This document shows positions 1 to 7,747 of a stretch of DNA of 64,000 nt, piece by piece (the stretch's first letter is position 1; the number at the start of each line of letters is the position of its first letter). A model generated the notes under the pieces. That model saw only the letters and a program-made list of their open reading frames with translations, did no database searches and was not told where the DNA came from. The position numbers were made by a program, and so were the translations under genes. The stretch is taken from positions 2,914,001 through 2,978,000 of the forward strand of contig OW818690.1 in NCBI GenBank assembly GCA_942493315.1, in the 5' to 3' direction. Source of the stretch: UBA5429 sp942493315 (GTDB lineage: Bacteria; Bacteroidota; Bacteroidia; Bacteroidales; WCHB1-69).

Positions 1-482
1 AAATCAGCCATATCGGCATTAGCGTAGCGATATCTAACTGCTTTACAAAGACGAACACCATCAATGATTGAAGCATGATTTAAAGAATCGGAAATAATGG
101 CATCCTCTTCGCCCAAAAGTGGTTCAAAAACACCACCGTTAGCATCGAAACAAGCAGCATAAAGGATAGTATCTTCTGTTCCAAAAAATTCAGCGATTTT
201 TTCTTCTAATTTTTTATGAAGATCGCCTGTTCCACAGATAAAACGAACGGAAGCCATTCCATAACCATGAGTTTCTAATGCTTCCTGAGCAGCAGCAATT
301 AACTCGGGATTATTAGCTAATCCAAGATAGTTATTTGCACAGAAGTTTAAAGCTTTAGTACCGTTTGCCAAAATAATTTCAGCCCCTTGAGGAGAAACGA
401 TCACTCTTTCTTTTTTGAAAAGACCTGCTGATTCGATGTTAGCCAATTCGTTTTGTAAAAATTGTTGAAATTTGTTGTACAT
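1..482 (-). CDS. kbl: 2-amino-3-ketobutyrate CoA ligase (glycine C-acetyltransferase), N-terminal part
   Basis: The visible 160 residues begin MYNKFQQFLQNELANIES and continue with NFCANNYLGLANNPE, GYGMASVRFICGT and DSLNHASIIDGVR, the characteristic N-terminal blocks of the PLP-dependent alpha-oxoamine synthase family. In this family Kbl cleaves 2-amino-3-ketobutyrate with CoA to glycine and acetyl-CoA in the cytoplasm. The ATG lies at 480-482, 27 bases downstream of the tdh stop, so the two genes almost certainly form an operon for the two-step conversion of threonine to glycine. The PLP lysine lies beyond the window edge, so the 3' part is missing here. Identity is strongly supported by sequence and by the partner gene. 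Confidence 0.93.
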   Translation of the reverse strand, partial: MYNKFQQFLQNELANIESAGLFKKERVIVSPQGAEIILANGTKALNFCANNYLGLANNPELIAAAQEALETHGYGMASVRFICGTGDLHKKLEEKIAEFFGTEDTILYAACFDANGGVFEPLLGEEDAIISDSLNHASIIDGVRLCKAVRYRYANADMAD

Positions 483-509
483 ATATCTGTTTTTTATCTA
501 ATTTTGATA

Positions 510-1460
510 TTATTTTAATTTTTCTTTAAGTACTGTAAGCATATCGATGGTCATCGCTTCAAGACCGAATTTAGGATTCCACCCCCACTCTGCTCTTGCA
601 ACTGAATCATCTAAACTATTAGGCCATGAATCCGCAATTCCTTGCTTTAAAGATTCGATATTATAATCTATTGTGAAATTAGGAATATGTTTTTTGATTT
701 CATTAGCGATGATTTCAGGAGTAAAACTCATTCCTGTCACATTAAAAGAGTTTCTATGGATCAATTTGGAAGGATCCACTTCCATTAAATTGATCGCAGC
801 ATCCAATGCATCAGGCATATACAACATATCCATACAAGTATCATGTCTTAATGGACAGGTAAATTTCCCTTCTTTGATAGCAGCGTAGTAAATTTCCACT
901 GCATAATCAGTAGTTCCACCACCGGGAAGTGCCACATTAGAGATCAAACCTGGGTAACGAACCGAACGGGTGTCAACACCAAATCTTTTGAAGTAATAAT
1001 CACTTAATAACTCACCGGCCACTTTAGTAACTCCGTAAATTGTCTTAGGACGTTGAATAGTATCCTGAGGAGTTTTGTCAGCAGGTGTTTCAGGACCAAA
1101 AGCCCCGATAGAACTTGGTGTGAAAAGTGCTGCTTTATACTCACGAGCTACTTCAAGGCAGTTCAATAAAGCACCCATCCCAATATTCCATCCTAACATT
1201 GGATTTGCTTCAGCAGTAGCAGAAAGGATAGCTGCTAAATTATAAATAGTATCAATATTATATTTTTTAACAGTTTCAGCAATATCATTACTATTGGTAG
1301 CATCAATTTTGACCGAAGGACCACCTTCCGAAAGTTCCCCTTTCAGAGGAAAATGAAGATCAGAAGCAACAACATTATTGCTCCCATAAATTTTTCTAAG
1401 AGTTGGAACTAATTCTGTACCAATTTGTCCGCTTGCACCAATTACTAAAATGTTTTTCAT
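510..1460 (-). CDS. tdh: L-threonine 3-dehydrogenase, short-chain dehydrogenase/epimerase type
   Basis: A 316-residue protein with an N-terminal Rossmann NAD-binding motif (VIGASGQIG, residues 6-14), the serine region TPSSIGAFGP and the catalytic tyrosine/lysine pair in the YGVTK motif near residue 143. The blocks RYPGLIS, TTDYAVEIYYAA and CMDMLYMPDALDA are typical of the extended-SDR threonine dehydrogenases, which are unrelated to the zinc-dependent Escherichia coli Tdh. The enzyme oxidises threonine to 2-amino-3-ketobutyrate using NAD. It sits directly upstream of kbl, which uses the product. A TATATTTG box lies about 20 bases before the ATG. The length is normal for the family. Confidence 0.95.
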   Translation of the reverse strand: MKNILVIGASGQIGTELVPTLRKIYGSNNVVASDLHFPLKGELSEGGPSVKIDATNSNDIAETVKKYNIDTIYNLAAILSATAEANPMLGWNIGMGALLNCLEVAREYKAALFTPSSIGAFGPETPADKTPQDTIQRPKTIYGVTKVAGELLSDYYFKRFGVDTRSVRYPGLISNVALPGGGTTDYAVEIYYAAIKEGKFTCPLRHDTCMDMLYMPDALDAAINLMEVDPSKLIHRNSFNVTGMSFTPEIIANEIKKHIPNFTIDYNIESLKQGIADSWPNSLDDSVARAEWGWNPKFGLEAMTIDMLTVLKEKLK

Positions 1461-1481
1461 CTGTTAAAATTTAAAGTGTTG

Positions 1482-1489
1482 CAAATATA
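1482..1489 (-). promoter_or_regulatory. -7 box (TATATTTG) for tdh-kbl
   Basis: On the minus strand the octamer TATATTTG matches the Bacteroidetes -7 consensus TAnnTTTG and lies 22 bases before the tdh ATG. No clear -33 TTG is visible. Confidence 0.5.
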
Positions 1490-1525
1490 AATAAAAAAGT
1501 TAAATAAAATCAATTTTTCTAATTG

Positions 1526-1570
1526 AAAAAATCTCCACCACTATATATATTATCAATGACGGAGATTTTT
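1526..1570 (-). terminator. Probable terminator after the FtsE-like gene
   Basis: AAAAATCTCC and GGAGATTTTT form a 10-bp stem with a loop of about 24 bases, followed on the minus strand by T-rich sequence. It lies just downstream of the stop at 1591. The large loop makes this a moderate call. Confidence 0.45.
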
Positions 1571-1590
1571 CTTATTCATTTCATCTATAA

Positions 1591-2367
1591 TTATACCATC
1601 GTATCAATTAGAGATGTATTTTCGATTAAAATTGTTCTTGAAGGGAACTCATTGATCATCATAAAGTCGTGAGTAGCAATCAGAACGGTAGTACCCTTTT
1701 GATTAATATCCATAAAGAGTTTAAAAATCTCTTGTGATGTGATTGGGTCTAAGTTTCCGGTAGGTTCATCAGCAAGAATCACTTCAGGATTATTGAGAAG
1801 GGCCCGAGCGATACAAACTCTTTGTTGTTCTCCACCGGAAAGTTGGTGAGGATATTTAAAATCTTTAGTAGCAAGGCCCACTCTTTCTAAAACATCTTCA
1901 GCACGTTGCAACATTTCGTCTTTATTTTTCCATCCGGAAGCTTTCAACATCAAAAGTAAATTATCTATAACGGTTCTATCAGATAAAAGTTGATAATCCT
2001 GAAAAACAAGTCCCATTTTTCTTCTTAACAGAGGGATCTGTTTTGGTTTTATTGTTTTAAGATCAAAACCTGCAATAGAAGCTTCGATTCCGTTTGCTTT
2101 TTCATCAGCAATCAATAGTTTTAGAATGGATGATTTTCCTGTACCCGATTTCCCAATAAGATAAACCATCTCCCCTTTATTAATATGGATATTAACTTTG
2201 GGAAGGATCAGTAATTTCTTCTGAAAAACATCCACATCCTTGAGTATAATAACGGGTTCAGCTAATTGAGCCAAAGGAGTATCAATAACCTGATTTGATT
2301 CGATTATCAGATTAGATTCATGACCAATTTCGGGGTTAAATTCTTGAGAATCTTCCATTTTTATCAA
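1591..2367 (-). CDS. ftsE: FtsE-like ABC transporter ATP-binding protein
   Basis: A 258-residue single ABC ATPase: Walker A GKSGTGKS (around residue 73), Q-loop VFQDYQLL, signature LSGGEQQR, Walker B VILADEPTGNLD and switch histidine ATHD. The short linker and the DRTVIDNL/YQLL blocks match FtsE, which with the membrane protein FtsX regulates septal peptidoglycan hydrolases at division. The N-terminus is about 35 residues longer than typical FtsE; an alternative ATG at 2358 shortens it by three codons only, so the extension seems real. No ftsX is adjacent; the gene follows gyrB by 12 bases and may be cotranscribed with it. LolD-like lipoprotein exporters share these motifs, so the exact family is not certain. 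Confidence 0.75.
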   Translation of the reverse strand: MIKMEDSQEFNPEIGHESNLIIESNQVIDTPLAQLAEPVIILKDVDVFQKKLLILPKVNIHINKGEMVYLIGKSGTGKSSILKLLIADEKANGIEASIAGFDLKTIKPKQIPLLRRKMGLVFQDYQLLSDRTVIDNLLLMLKASGWKNKDEMLQRAEDVLERVGLATKDFKYPHQLSGGEQQRVCIARALLNNPEVILADEPTGNLDPITSQEIFKLFMDINQKGTTVLIATHDFMMINEFPSRTILIENTSLIDTMV

Positions 2368-2379
2368 TTTGAATAAAGA

Positions 2380-4356
2380 CTATGTATCAATTTTTGCGTA
2401 ATGTGCATTTTGTTCAATAAACTCTCTACGAGGAGGCACTTCATCTCCCATTAACATAGAGAATACGCGGTCTGCCTCCACTAAATTATCGATGGTCACC
2501 TGTCTTAAAGTTCTGAATTGAGGATCCATGGTGGTTGTCCACAACTGTTGGGCGTTCATTTCACCAAGACCTTTGTAACGTTGGATATGTAAGCCGGATT
2601 CATTCAGACCATTATTAGTAAATTCATCAACAGTTTCTTTTCGTTGAACTTCAGTCCACACATACTTTTCCTGTTTTCCTTTTTTGATCAGATATAAAGG
2701 AGGAGTAGCAATATAAACATGTCCCATTTCGATCAACTCTTTCATATATCTGAAGAAGAAAGTAAGAATCAAAGTAGCAATGTGACTACCATCGACATCG
2801 GCATCGGTCATGATAATCACTTTTCCATATCGAAGTTTTTCAATATTTAAAGCTTTACTATCTTCTGGTGTTCCAATAGTTACACCGAGGGCTGTGTACA
2901 TATTACGAATCTCTTCACTCTCAAAGATTCTATGGGGCATAGCTTTTTCCACATTTAAAATCTTACCTCTCAAAGGTAAAATGGCTTGAAATTTACTATC
3001 TCTACCTTGTTTAGCAGTACCACCTGCAGAGTCCCCTTCGACAAGATACAACTCACATTCAGCAGAATTTTTAGAAGAGCAATCAGAAAGCTTGCCGGGT
3101 AATCCACCACCACTGAAAACATTTTTTCTTTGAACCAACTCCCTTGCTTTACGAGCAGCATGACGAGCTGTAGCTGCCAGAATCACTTTGTTAACAATCT
3201 CTTTAGCATCACGAGGATTCTCTTCCAGGAAGTTTCTCAACATCTCACCAACCATTTGATCGACAATCCCCATCACTTCATTATTTCCCAATTTCGTTTT
3301 GGTTTGTCCTTCGAATTGAGGTTCCTGAACTTTAATAGAAATGATAGAAGTTAACCCTTCTCTAAAATCATCTCCGGAGATCTCTATTTTAGATTTTTCA
3401 ATTTTGTCCAGCATTTTACTTTCATCGGCATATTTCTTTAAAGTACGAGTCAAAGCTCTACGAAAACCGGCTAAGTGAGTACCGCCTTCAATGGTATTGA
3501 TGTTATTCACATAAGAGTGGATATTTTCAGTAAAAGAAGTATTATATTGCATAACAACTTCAACCTGAACATTATCTTTATCCCCTTCCATATAGATAGG
3601 TGATTCCATAATTTTCTCACGGCCACCGTCAAGATATTTGATAAAATCTTTAAGACCCTCATCGGAGTAATAAGAATCATGGATATGTTCACCTTTATCA
3701 TTAACGACTCTTTCGTCAGAAATTTCTAGTTTAATTCCACGGTTAAGATAAGCTAATTCTTTAAGTCTTGTAGCAAGAGTTTCATATTTATATTCAGTAG
3801 CAATAAAGATTGAATCATCCGGTTTAAACCAAATTTTGGTCCCTCTTTGATCCGTAGTACCTAATTCTTTAACGGGATAGAGAGGTTTTCCAAAAGCCAA
3901 TTCTTGGACATAGTGGATTCCATCTCTGTAAACTTCTGCTTTAAACTCTTTAGAAAGAGCATTCACGCAGGAAACACCAACACCGTGAAGACCGCCGGAA
4001 ACTTTATAGGAATCTTTATCAAATTTACCACCGGCATGAAGTACAGTAAGGACCACTTCAAGTGCTGATTTTTTTTCTTTTTCATGATATCCTGTAGGGA
4101 TCCCTCTACCGTTATCTAAAACGGAGATTGAGTTATCGGTATGGATAGTCACTTGAATATAATCACAGTGTCCTGCAAGAGCTTCATCTATAGAATTATC
4201 GACAACTTCGTACACAAGATGGTGTAGTCCTCTTTCGCCCACATCGCCGATATACATAGCAGGTCTTTTTCTAACCGCTTCGAGGCCTTCAAGTACTTGA
4301 ATATTATCTGCATTGTATTCTTGGGGAGCAGTAACAACCTTTTCTAATTCGTTCAT
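2380..4356 (-). CDS. gyrB: DNA gyrase subunit B
   Basis: A 658-residue type IIA topoisomerase ATPase subunit. The N-terminal GHKL ATPase domain shows VYEVVDNSIDEALAGHCD, DNGRGIP and GLHGVGVSCVNALS; the TOPRIM domain shows LVEGDSAGG, LPLRGKILNVEKA and MTDADVDGSHIATL; the C-terminus has the QRYKGLGEMN tail. With GyrA it introduces negative supercoils using ATP. The ATG at 4354-4356 is chosen over a TTG two codons upstream because its product begins directly with MNELEKVV. The gene precedes the FtsE-like gene by 12 bases. GyrB is preferred over ParE because of overall similarity and length, but the two are close relatives. Confidence 0.95.
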   Translation of the reverse strand: MNELEKVVTAPQEYNADNIQVLEGLEAVRKRPAMYIGDVGERGLHHLVYEVVDNSIDEALAGHCDYIQVTIHTDNSISVLDNGRGIPTGYHEKEKKSALEVVLTVLHAGGKFDKDSYKVSGGLHGVGVSCVNALSKEFKAEVYRDGIHYVQELAFGKPLYPVKELGTTDQRGTKIWFKPDDSIFIATEYKYETLATRLKELAYLNRGIKLEISDERVVNDKGEHIHDSYYSDEGLKDFIKYLDGGREKIMESPIYMEGDKDNVQVEVVMQYNTSFTENIHSYVNNINTIEGGTHLAGFRRALTRTLKKYADESKMLDKIEKSKIEISGDDFREGLTSIISIKVQEPQFEGQTKTKLGNNEVMGIVDQMVGEMLRNFLEENPRDAKEIVNKVILAATARHAARKARELVQRKNVFSGGGLPGKLSDCSSKNSAECELYLVEGDSAGGTAKQGRDSKFQAILPLRGKILNVEKAMPHRIFESEEIRNMYTALGVTIGTPEDSKALNIEKLRYGKVIIMTDADVDGSHIATLILTFFFRYMKELIEMGHVYIATPPLYLIKKGKQEKYVWTEVQRKETVDEFTNNGLNESGLHIQRYKGLGEMNAQQLWTTTMDPQFRTLRQVTIDNLVEADRVFSMLMGDEVPPRREFIEQNAHYAKIDT

Positions 4357-4389
4357 AATCAATTTTATAATTTCATTTTAAATAACCTG

Positions 4390-4397
4390 CAAATATA
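4390..4397 (-). promoter_or_regulatory. -7 box (TATATTTG) for gyrB
   Basis: TATATTTG on the minus strand is 33 bases before the gyrB ATG, within a TATATTTGCAGGTTA context also seen before both dapD copies and the M6 protease. Confidence 0.5.
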
Positions 4398-4643
4398 CAA
4401 AAAAATACCTTTTGAAAGATCATAAAAAAACACAATTTTCTAGAAAAAATGATCATTATTTCATGATTTTTGTTTTTGGGGATCTTTCAAATTTCTTATT
4501 CCGAGAAAGTGTGGAAAATGCTCGGTTTAAAAATTCATTTTTCATAATTTGTTCATTTTTATTATGTTGTTAAATAGTTTTCCAACACTTTACCGGAACT
4601 GTTGATTTGTTGATAATTTCTCCCCCATTTTTTCGTTTTTTCA

Positions 4644-4674
4644 TTGATTATTTTCAATCTTTATACTATCTTTG
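4644..4674 (+). promoter_or_regulatory. Promoter for the IS1595-like transposase
   Basis: TTG at 4644-4646, a 20-base spacer and TATCTTTG at 4667-4674 match the Bacteroidetes -33/-7 arrangement. It lies 38 bases before the ATG at 4712, which supports that start over upstream in-frame codons. Confidence 0.55.
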
Positions 4675-4711
4675 CCTCAACTATTTAATTACTAACCTAA
4701 CTCTCAAAACT

Positions 4712-5759
4712 ATGAAATCTCCCAATCTTTTCTCAGAACATAAACAAAGATTATCCGATTCTGAATACCAATTCTTTCAAAATCAAATTCATTCTGACCG
4801 TTTTCAATCCTCTTTCGATTTTTTGATTCAAACATTACAAAACATTCATGGTATGAGATGTCCTCATTGTGGATCTGAAAAAGTGATGAAAAACGGTACC
4901 ATGAAAAACAAAACACCCCGTTTTTTATGCAATCATTGTCATAAAAGCTATTCTCTTTATACCGGAACTTATCTCCATTTTGTTAAGAAAAAATAAACTA
5001 TTTCAATACATTCACTTAAGAATGTCTGATGGTGGAACTTTAAGGTTTTGTAGTGATATGTTAGGAATTTCATTAGACACCTCTTTTGAGTGGAATAAAA
5101 AAGTGTTTGGATCTATTCAGGAGAATCTTCCTGATGGGATGGATGGTGTTATTGAATTGATTCTTGTTCAGGATCAGATCTCTCGTAAAGGGGAAAAACC
5201 GGATGGTTTCTATAACTTCAAACCACCTAATCCCCTTGCTGATCCTAAAAAAAAGTACAAGAAAGCTCCAAAACTGATCAAACCGGTTGATAAAACGGAT
5301 CGAGTTCAGATGGCCGTTGCATTTTCCCGAAAAGGAGATTTTGATATGAAAGTGATCCATTTAGGGGATCTTGATAAAGATGAACTAAAAAAAAGATTGT
5401 ATCCTAAAATTAAAAAATCAAAAAAGATATTAATCAATGATCATCCTATAGTTAGATTGTTTTTGCAAGATAAAAAACTAAGCTATCACATCTGTGATCA
5501 GAATGAGCAAAAGAAAGTGAAAAGCAGAAACAAAGCTTTTGATGTTCAAACCGCAAATGAGATCTATAATAAATTTGTGGGATGGATGGAACGTTTTATA
5601 GGGGTTGCAACCAAATACCTGCAAAACTACATGAAATGGTTTATGCTAAAAATCAAATACCGACATTACGATTTATCTGCTTATCACCTGGCTATTGATG
5701 GTTTACAGAACAAAAGAGGCAAACAGGGGTATAAAGAAAGTGTGATGTTTATCAACTAA
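4712..5759 (+). pseudogene. IS1595-like transposase split into two frames at an A6 run
   Basis: The first 94 codons (4712-4996) encode a zinc ribbon (CPHCGSEKV and CNHCHKSYSLYTGT) typical of the N-terminus of IS1595-group transposases. The remaining domain continues in another frame to 5759, with a helix-turn-helix-like MLGISLDTSFEWNKKVF and a C-terminal GWMERFIGVATKYLQNYMKWF resembling the end of ISXO2-type DDE transposases. Removing one A from the A6 run at 4988-4993 joins the frames as ...HFVKKNKLFQYIHL, a natural family continuation. This is either a disabling insertion, a sequencing error in a homopolymer, or programmed slippage; the direction (+1) is not the classic -1 event known from IS1. 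Confidence 0.75.
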
Positions 5760-6061
5760 GACCTTAGCAGGATAATTTCAATTTTATTTAATAATGTTCA
5801 ACTTTATGAAATATAGGGTTGAATTGGTGTTTGAATGAAATGGGAAATGGGTCTTAAATAGTAAGTTGACTTAATCATTAGTATAGAAAAATTTTAAAAT
5901 TTGCTTAAATTTTTCTAAAGAGGGATGTATTGAAGAGATCGTTCCGAGAAAGTGTGGAAAAAAGATTTTGTAAGTAATTTTATAACAGATATTTACAAAA
6001 TTTGTAAAATTAAATATCACAACTTCAACACTTTCTCGGAATAAGAAAATACAGCTGAGAG
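5760..6061. other. Non-coding right end of the IS1595-like element
   Basis: 302 bases without a gene. The left part is AT-rich with a palindrome-like AAAAATTTTAAAATTTGC...TTTAAATTTTTCT stretch near 5886-5917; the right part is the 102-bp unit bounded by inverted end motifs at 5942 and 6043. Confidence 0.5.
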
Positions 6062-6997
6062 CTATTCGCTAAGAAACCGCTCCGCCTCAATCGCTGCCTT
6101 ACACCCCGAGGCTGCTGCTGTTATCGCCTGCTTATAATGTGGATCCTGAATATCTCCTGCAGCAAATACTCCCGCTATATTCGTTAATGGCCTTACACCC
6201 TGAGTTTTAATATATCCCTGATCATCCATCTCAATTTGTCCTTTAAATAACTCATTGACCGGACTCACCCCTATCGCTACAAATACGCCATCTATGGCAA
6301 TCTCCTTTTCGGATTGATCTTTAGTGTTCGTTAACATTAATGAGGTTACTTGTTTGATAAACCCTTTTTGTTCTCCTAATATCTCTTTTGGTATGTAGTT
6401 GAATACTATTTCAATATTGGGAGTTGCGTGTACTTTGTCTTGCATGGCCTGTGTCGCTCTAAACTCATCTCTTCTGTGAATTAGATATACTTTTGAACAC
6501 ATTTTTGATAAGTATGATGCTTCCTCAAGGGCGGTGTCTCCTCCACCAATTACCGCTACTGTTTTGTTCCTGAAAAATGCTCCATCACATGTGGCACATG
6601 CGGAGACTCCAAATCCACGATATTTAGTTTCACTTTCGAGTCCCAGCCATCTGGCTGTCGCTCCGGTGGCAATGATGACAGTTTCGGCAATGATCTCTTT
6701 GTCATAATCAACAACACATTTGAATGGTCTGGCGGAAAAGTCAACCTGAGTTATCTCTCCTGATCTTAGCTCCGTTCCTACGTGTAGCGCTTGTTGACGA
6801 ATATTGTCCATGATTACAGGTCCTGATTCTCCTTTGGGATATCCCGGAAAATTTTCAACTTCTGTGGTGATTGTTAATTGTCCACCCGGTTGCATTCCTT
6901 CGTACAAAATGGGATTAAGACCGGCTCTGGTTGCATAAATGGCTGCTGTGTATCCGGCTGGACCACCACCTATAATTAAACATTTTGTTTGTTCCAT
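6062..6997 (-). CDS. trxB: Thioredoxin-disulfide reductase
   Basis: A 311-residue FAD/NADPH flavoprotein of normal length. It shows the FAD dinucleotide motif IIGGGPAGYTAAIYATRAG (residues 8-26), the redox-active CATC pair at residues 134-137, the NADPH motif VIGGGDTALEEA and the C-terminal FAD motif GVFAAGDIQD. It reduces thioredoxin with NADPH in the cytoplasm. It is followed within 14 bases by an insertion sequence end, so any natural 3' terminator or readthrough to downstream genes has been altered. The gene upstream (response regulator, stop at 7055) is 57 bases away, so cotranscription is possible but no functional link is known. Confidence 0.97.
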   Translation of the reverse strand: MEQTKCLIIGGGPAGYTAAIYATRAGLNPILYEGMQPGGQLTITTEVENFPGYPKGESGPVIMDNIRQQALHVGTELRSGEITQVDFSARPFKCVVDYDKEIIAETVIIATGATARWLGLESETKYRGFGVSACATCDGAFFRNKTVAVIGGGDTALEEASYLSKMCSKVYLIHRRDEFRATQAMQDKVHATPNIEIVFNYIPKEILGEQKGFIKQVTSLMLTNTKDQSEKEIAIDGVFVAIGVSPVNELFKGQIEMDDQGYIKTQGVRPLTNIAGVFAAGDIQDPHYKQAITAAASGCKAAIEAERFLSE

Positions 6998-7054
6998 AGT
7001 TGTTTTACAGTGAAATAATATAAAAAATTGAAAGAAAAAGAAAAATCTTAAGGT

Positions 7055-7735
7055 TTACATAACCAATTTGAATCCAATACCGTGCACATTGATAATTTGA
7101 ACATTAGGATCAGGTGCAAATAGCTTTCTTAATTTTGTGATATACACATCCATGCTTCTTGCGTTGTAATAACTGTCATCTCCCCAAATTTTCTTTAATG
7201 CATACCCTCGGTCAAGGACATCGTTTTTCTTATTGATAAGCATCATTAATAGTTCTGTTTCTCTGGTGGTTAGTTTTTTCTCTTCACCATTGATTAACAA
7301 ACTTTGATGCGAAACATTAAACGTTATGGAGCCCATTTGGATAGGCTTCATATCTTCTTCATCAGAACCATAAGTTCTTCTTAGCAGTGCTTCCAGTCTT
7401 GCTAAAAGTACTTCCATTGAAAAGGGTTTGGTTATATAATCATCACCACCTATTGATAATCCGTAAACCATATCCTGAGGTAAACTTTTGGCAGTTAAGA
7501 AAATGATGGGTATTTTGGTATCCATTTTTCGGATCTCTTTAGCTAATGTAAAGCCATCTTTAAGTGGCATCATAACATCAACGATACAAATATCCAAATC
7601 AGAGGTGCAGAAAAGCTCATAAGCAGATTCTCCATTTGTAGCATGTTTAACAGAATATCCTTTAGCTTCTAAGTAAGTAGTTAAAACTTTACCTAGATTC
7701 ATGTCATCTTCTGCTAATAAAATCTTTTTGTTCAT
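7055..7735 (-). CDS. OmpR-family response regulator
   Basis: A 226-residue two-domain regulator. The receiver domain has acidic residues AEDD (8-11), the phospho-acceptor D53 in IVDVMMP, T81 in LTAK and K103 in ITKPF. The C-terminal winged helix (from about residue 130) has the RETELLMMLINKKNDVLDR and MDVYITKLRKLF blocks of OmpR/PhoB DNA-binding domains. It resembles RprY of Bacteroides. The gene follows the sensor kinase by 12 bases and is its likely partner. Target promoters cannot be read from the sequence. Confidence 0.93.
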   Translation of the reverse strand: MNKKILLAEDDMNLGKVLTTYLEAKGYSVKHATNGESAYELFCTSDLDICIVDVMMPLKDGFTLAKEIRKMDTKIPIIFLTAKSLPQDMVYGLSIGGDDYITKPFSMEVLLARLEALLRRTYGSDEEDMKPIQMGSITFNVSHQSLLINGEEKKLTTRETELLMMLINKKNDVLDRGYALKKIWGDDSYYNARSMDVYITKLRKLFAPDPNVQIINVHGIGFKLVM

Positions 7736-7747
7736 ACTTTTTCTTTT

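Larger units (their letters stand above)
4363..4711. other. Intergenic: gyrB promoter and left end of the IS1595-like element
   Basis: This 349-base AT-rich stretch holds the gyrB -7 box, an 11-bp inverted repeat (TTTGAAAGATC near 4410-4420 and its complement near 4481-4491) and the left end of the insertion sequence with its two inverted copies of the end motif. No coding signal is convincing here. Confidence 0.6.
4492..6048 (+). mobile_element. IS1595-like insertion sequence with paired ends
   Basis: The outer ends at 4492-4512 and 6028-6048 are 21-base inverted repeats with at most one or two mismatches (core TTCTTATTCCGAGAAAGTGT). Unusually each end also carries an inward second copy in opposite orientation: about 4570-4589 on the left (TTCCAACACTTTACCGGAA) and 5942-5960 on the right (TTCCGAGAAAGTGTGGAAA). 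Thus each end is itself a 90-100 bp inverted-repeat unit. Between them lies a transposase of 1 kb split by a one-base shift. No convincing target duplication was found. The right end lies 14 bases from the trxB stop codon. Confidence 0.75.

Noticed and set aside
4410..4491. The TTTGAAAGATC inverted repeat as the true end of the insertion sequence
   Set aside because: It has no counterpart at the right side (after 6048), whereas the TTCCGAGAAAGTGT motif does.
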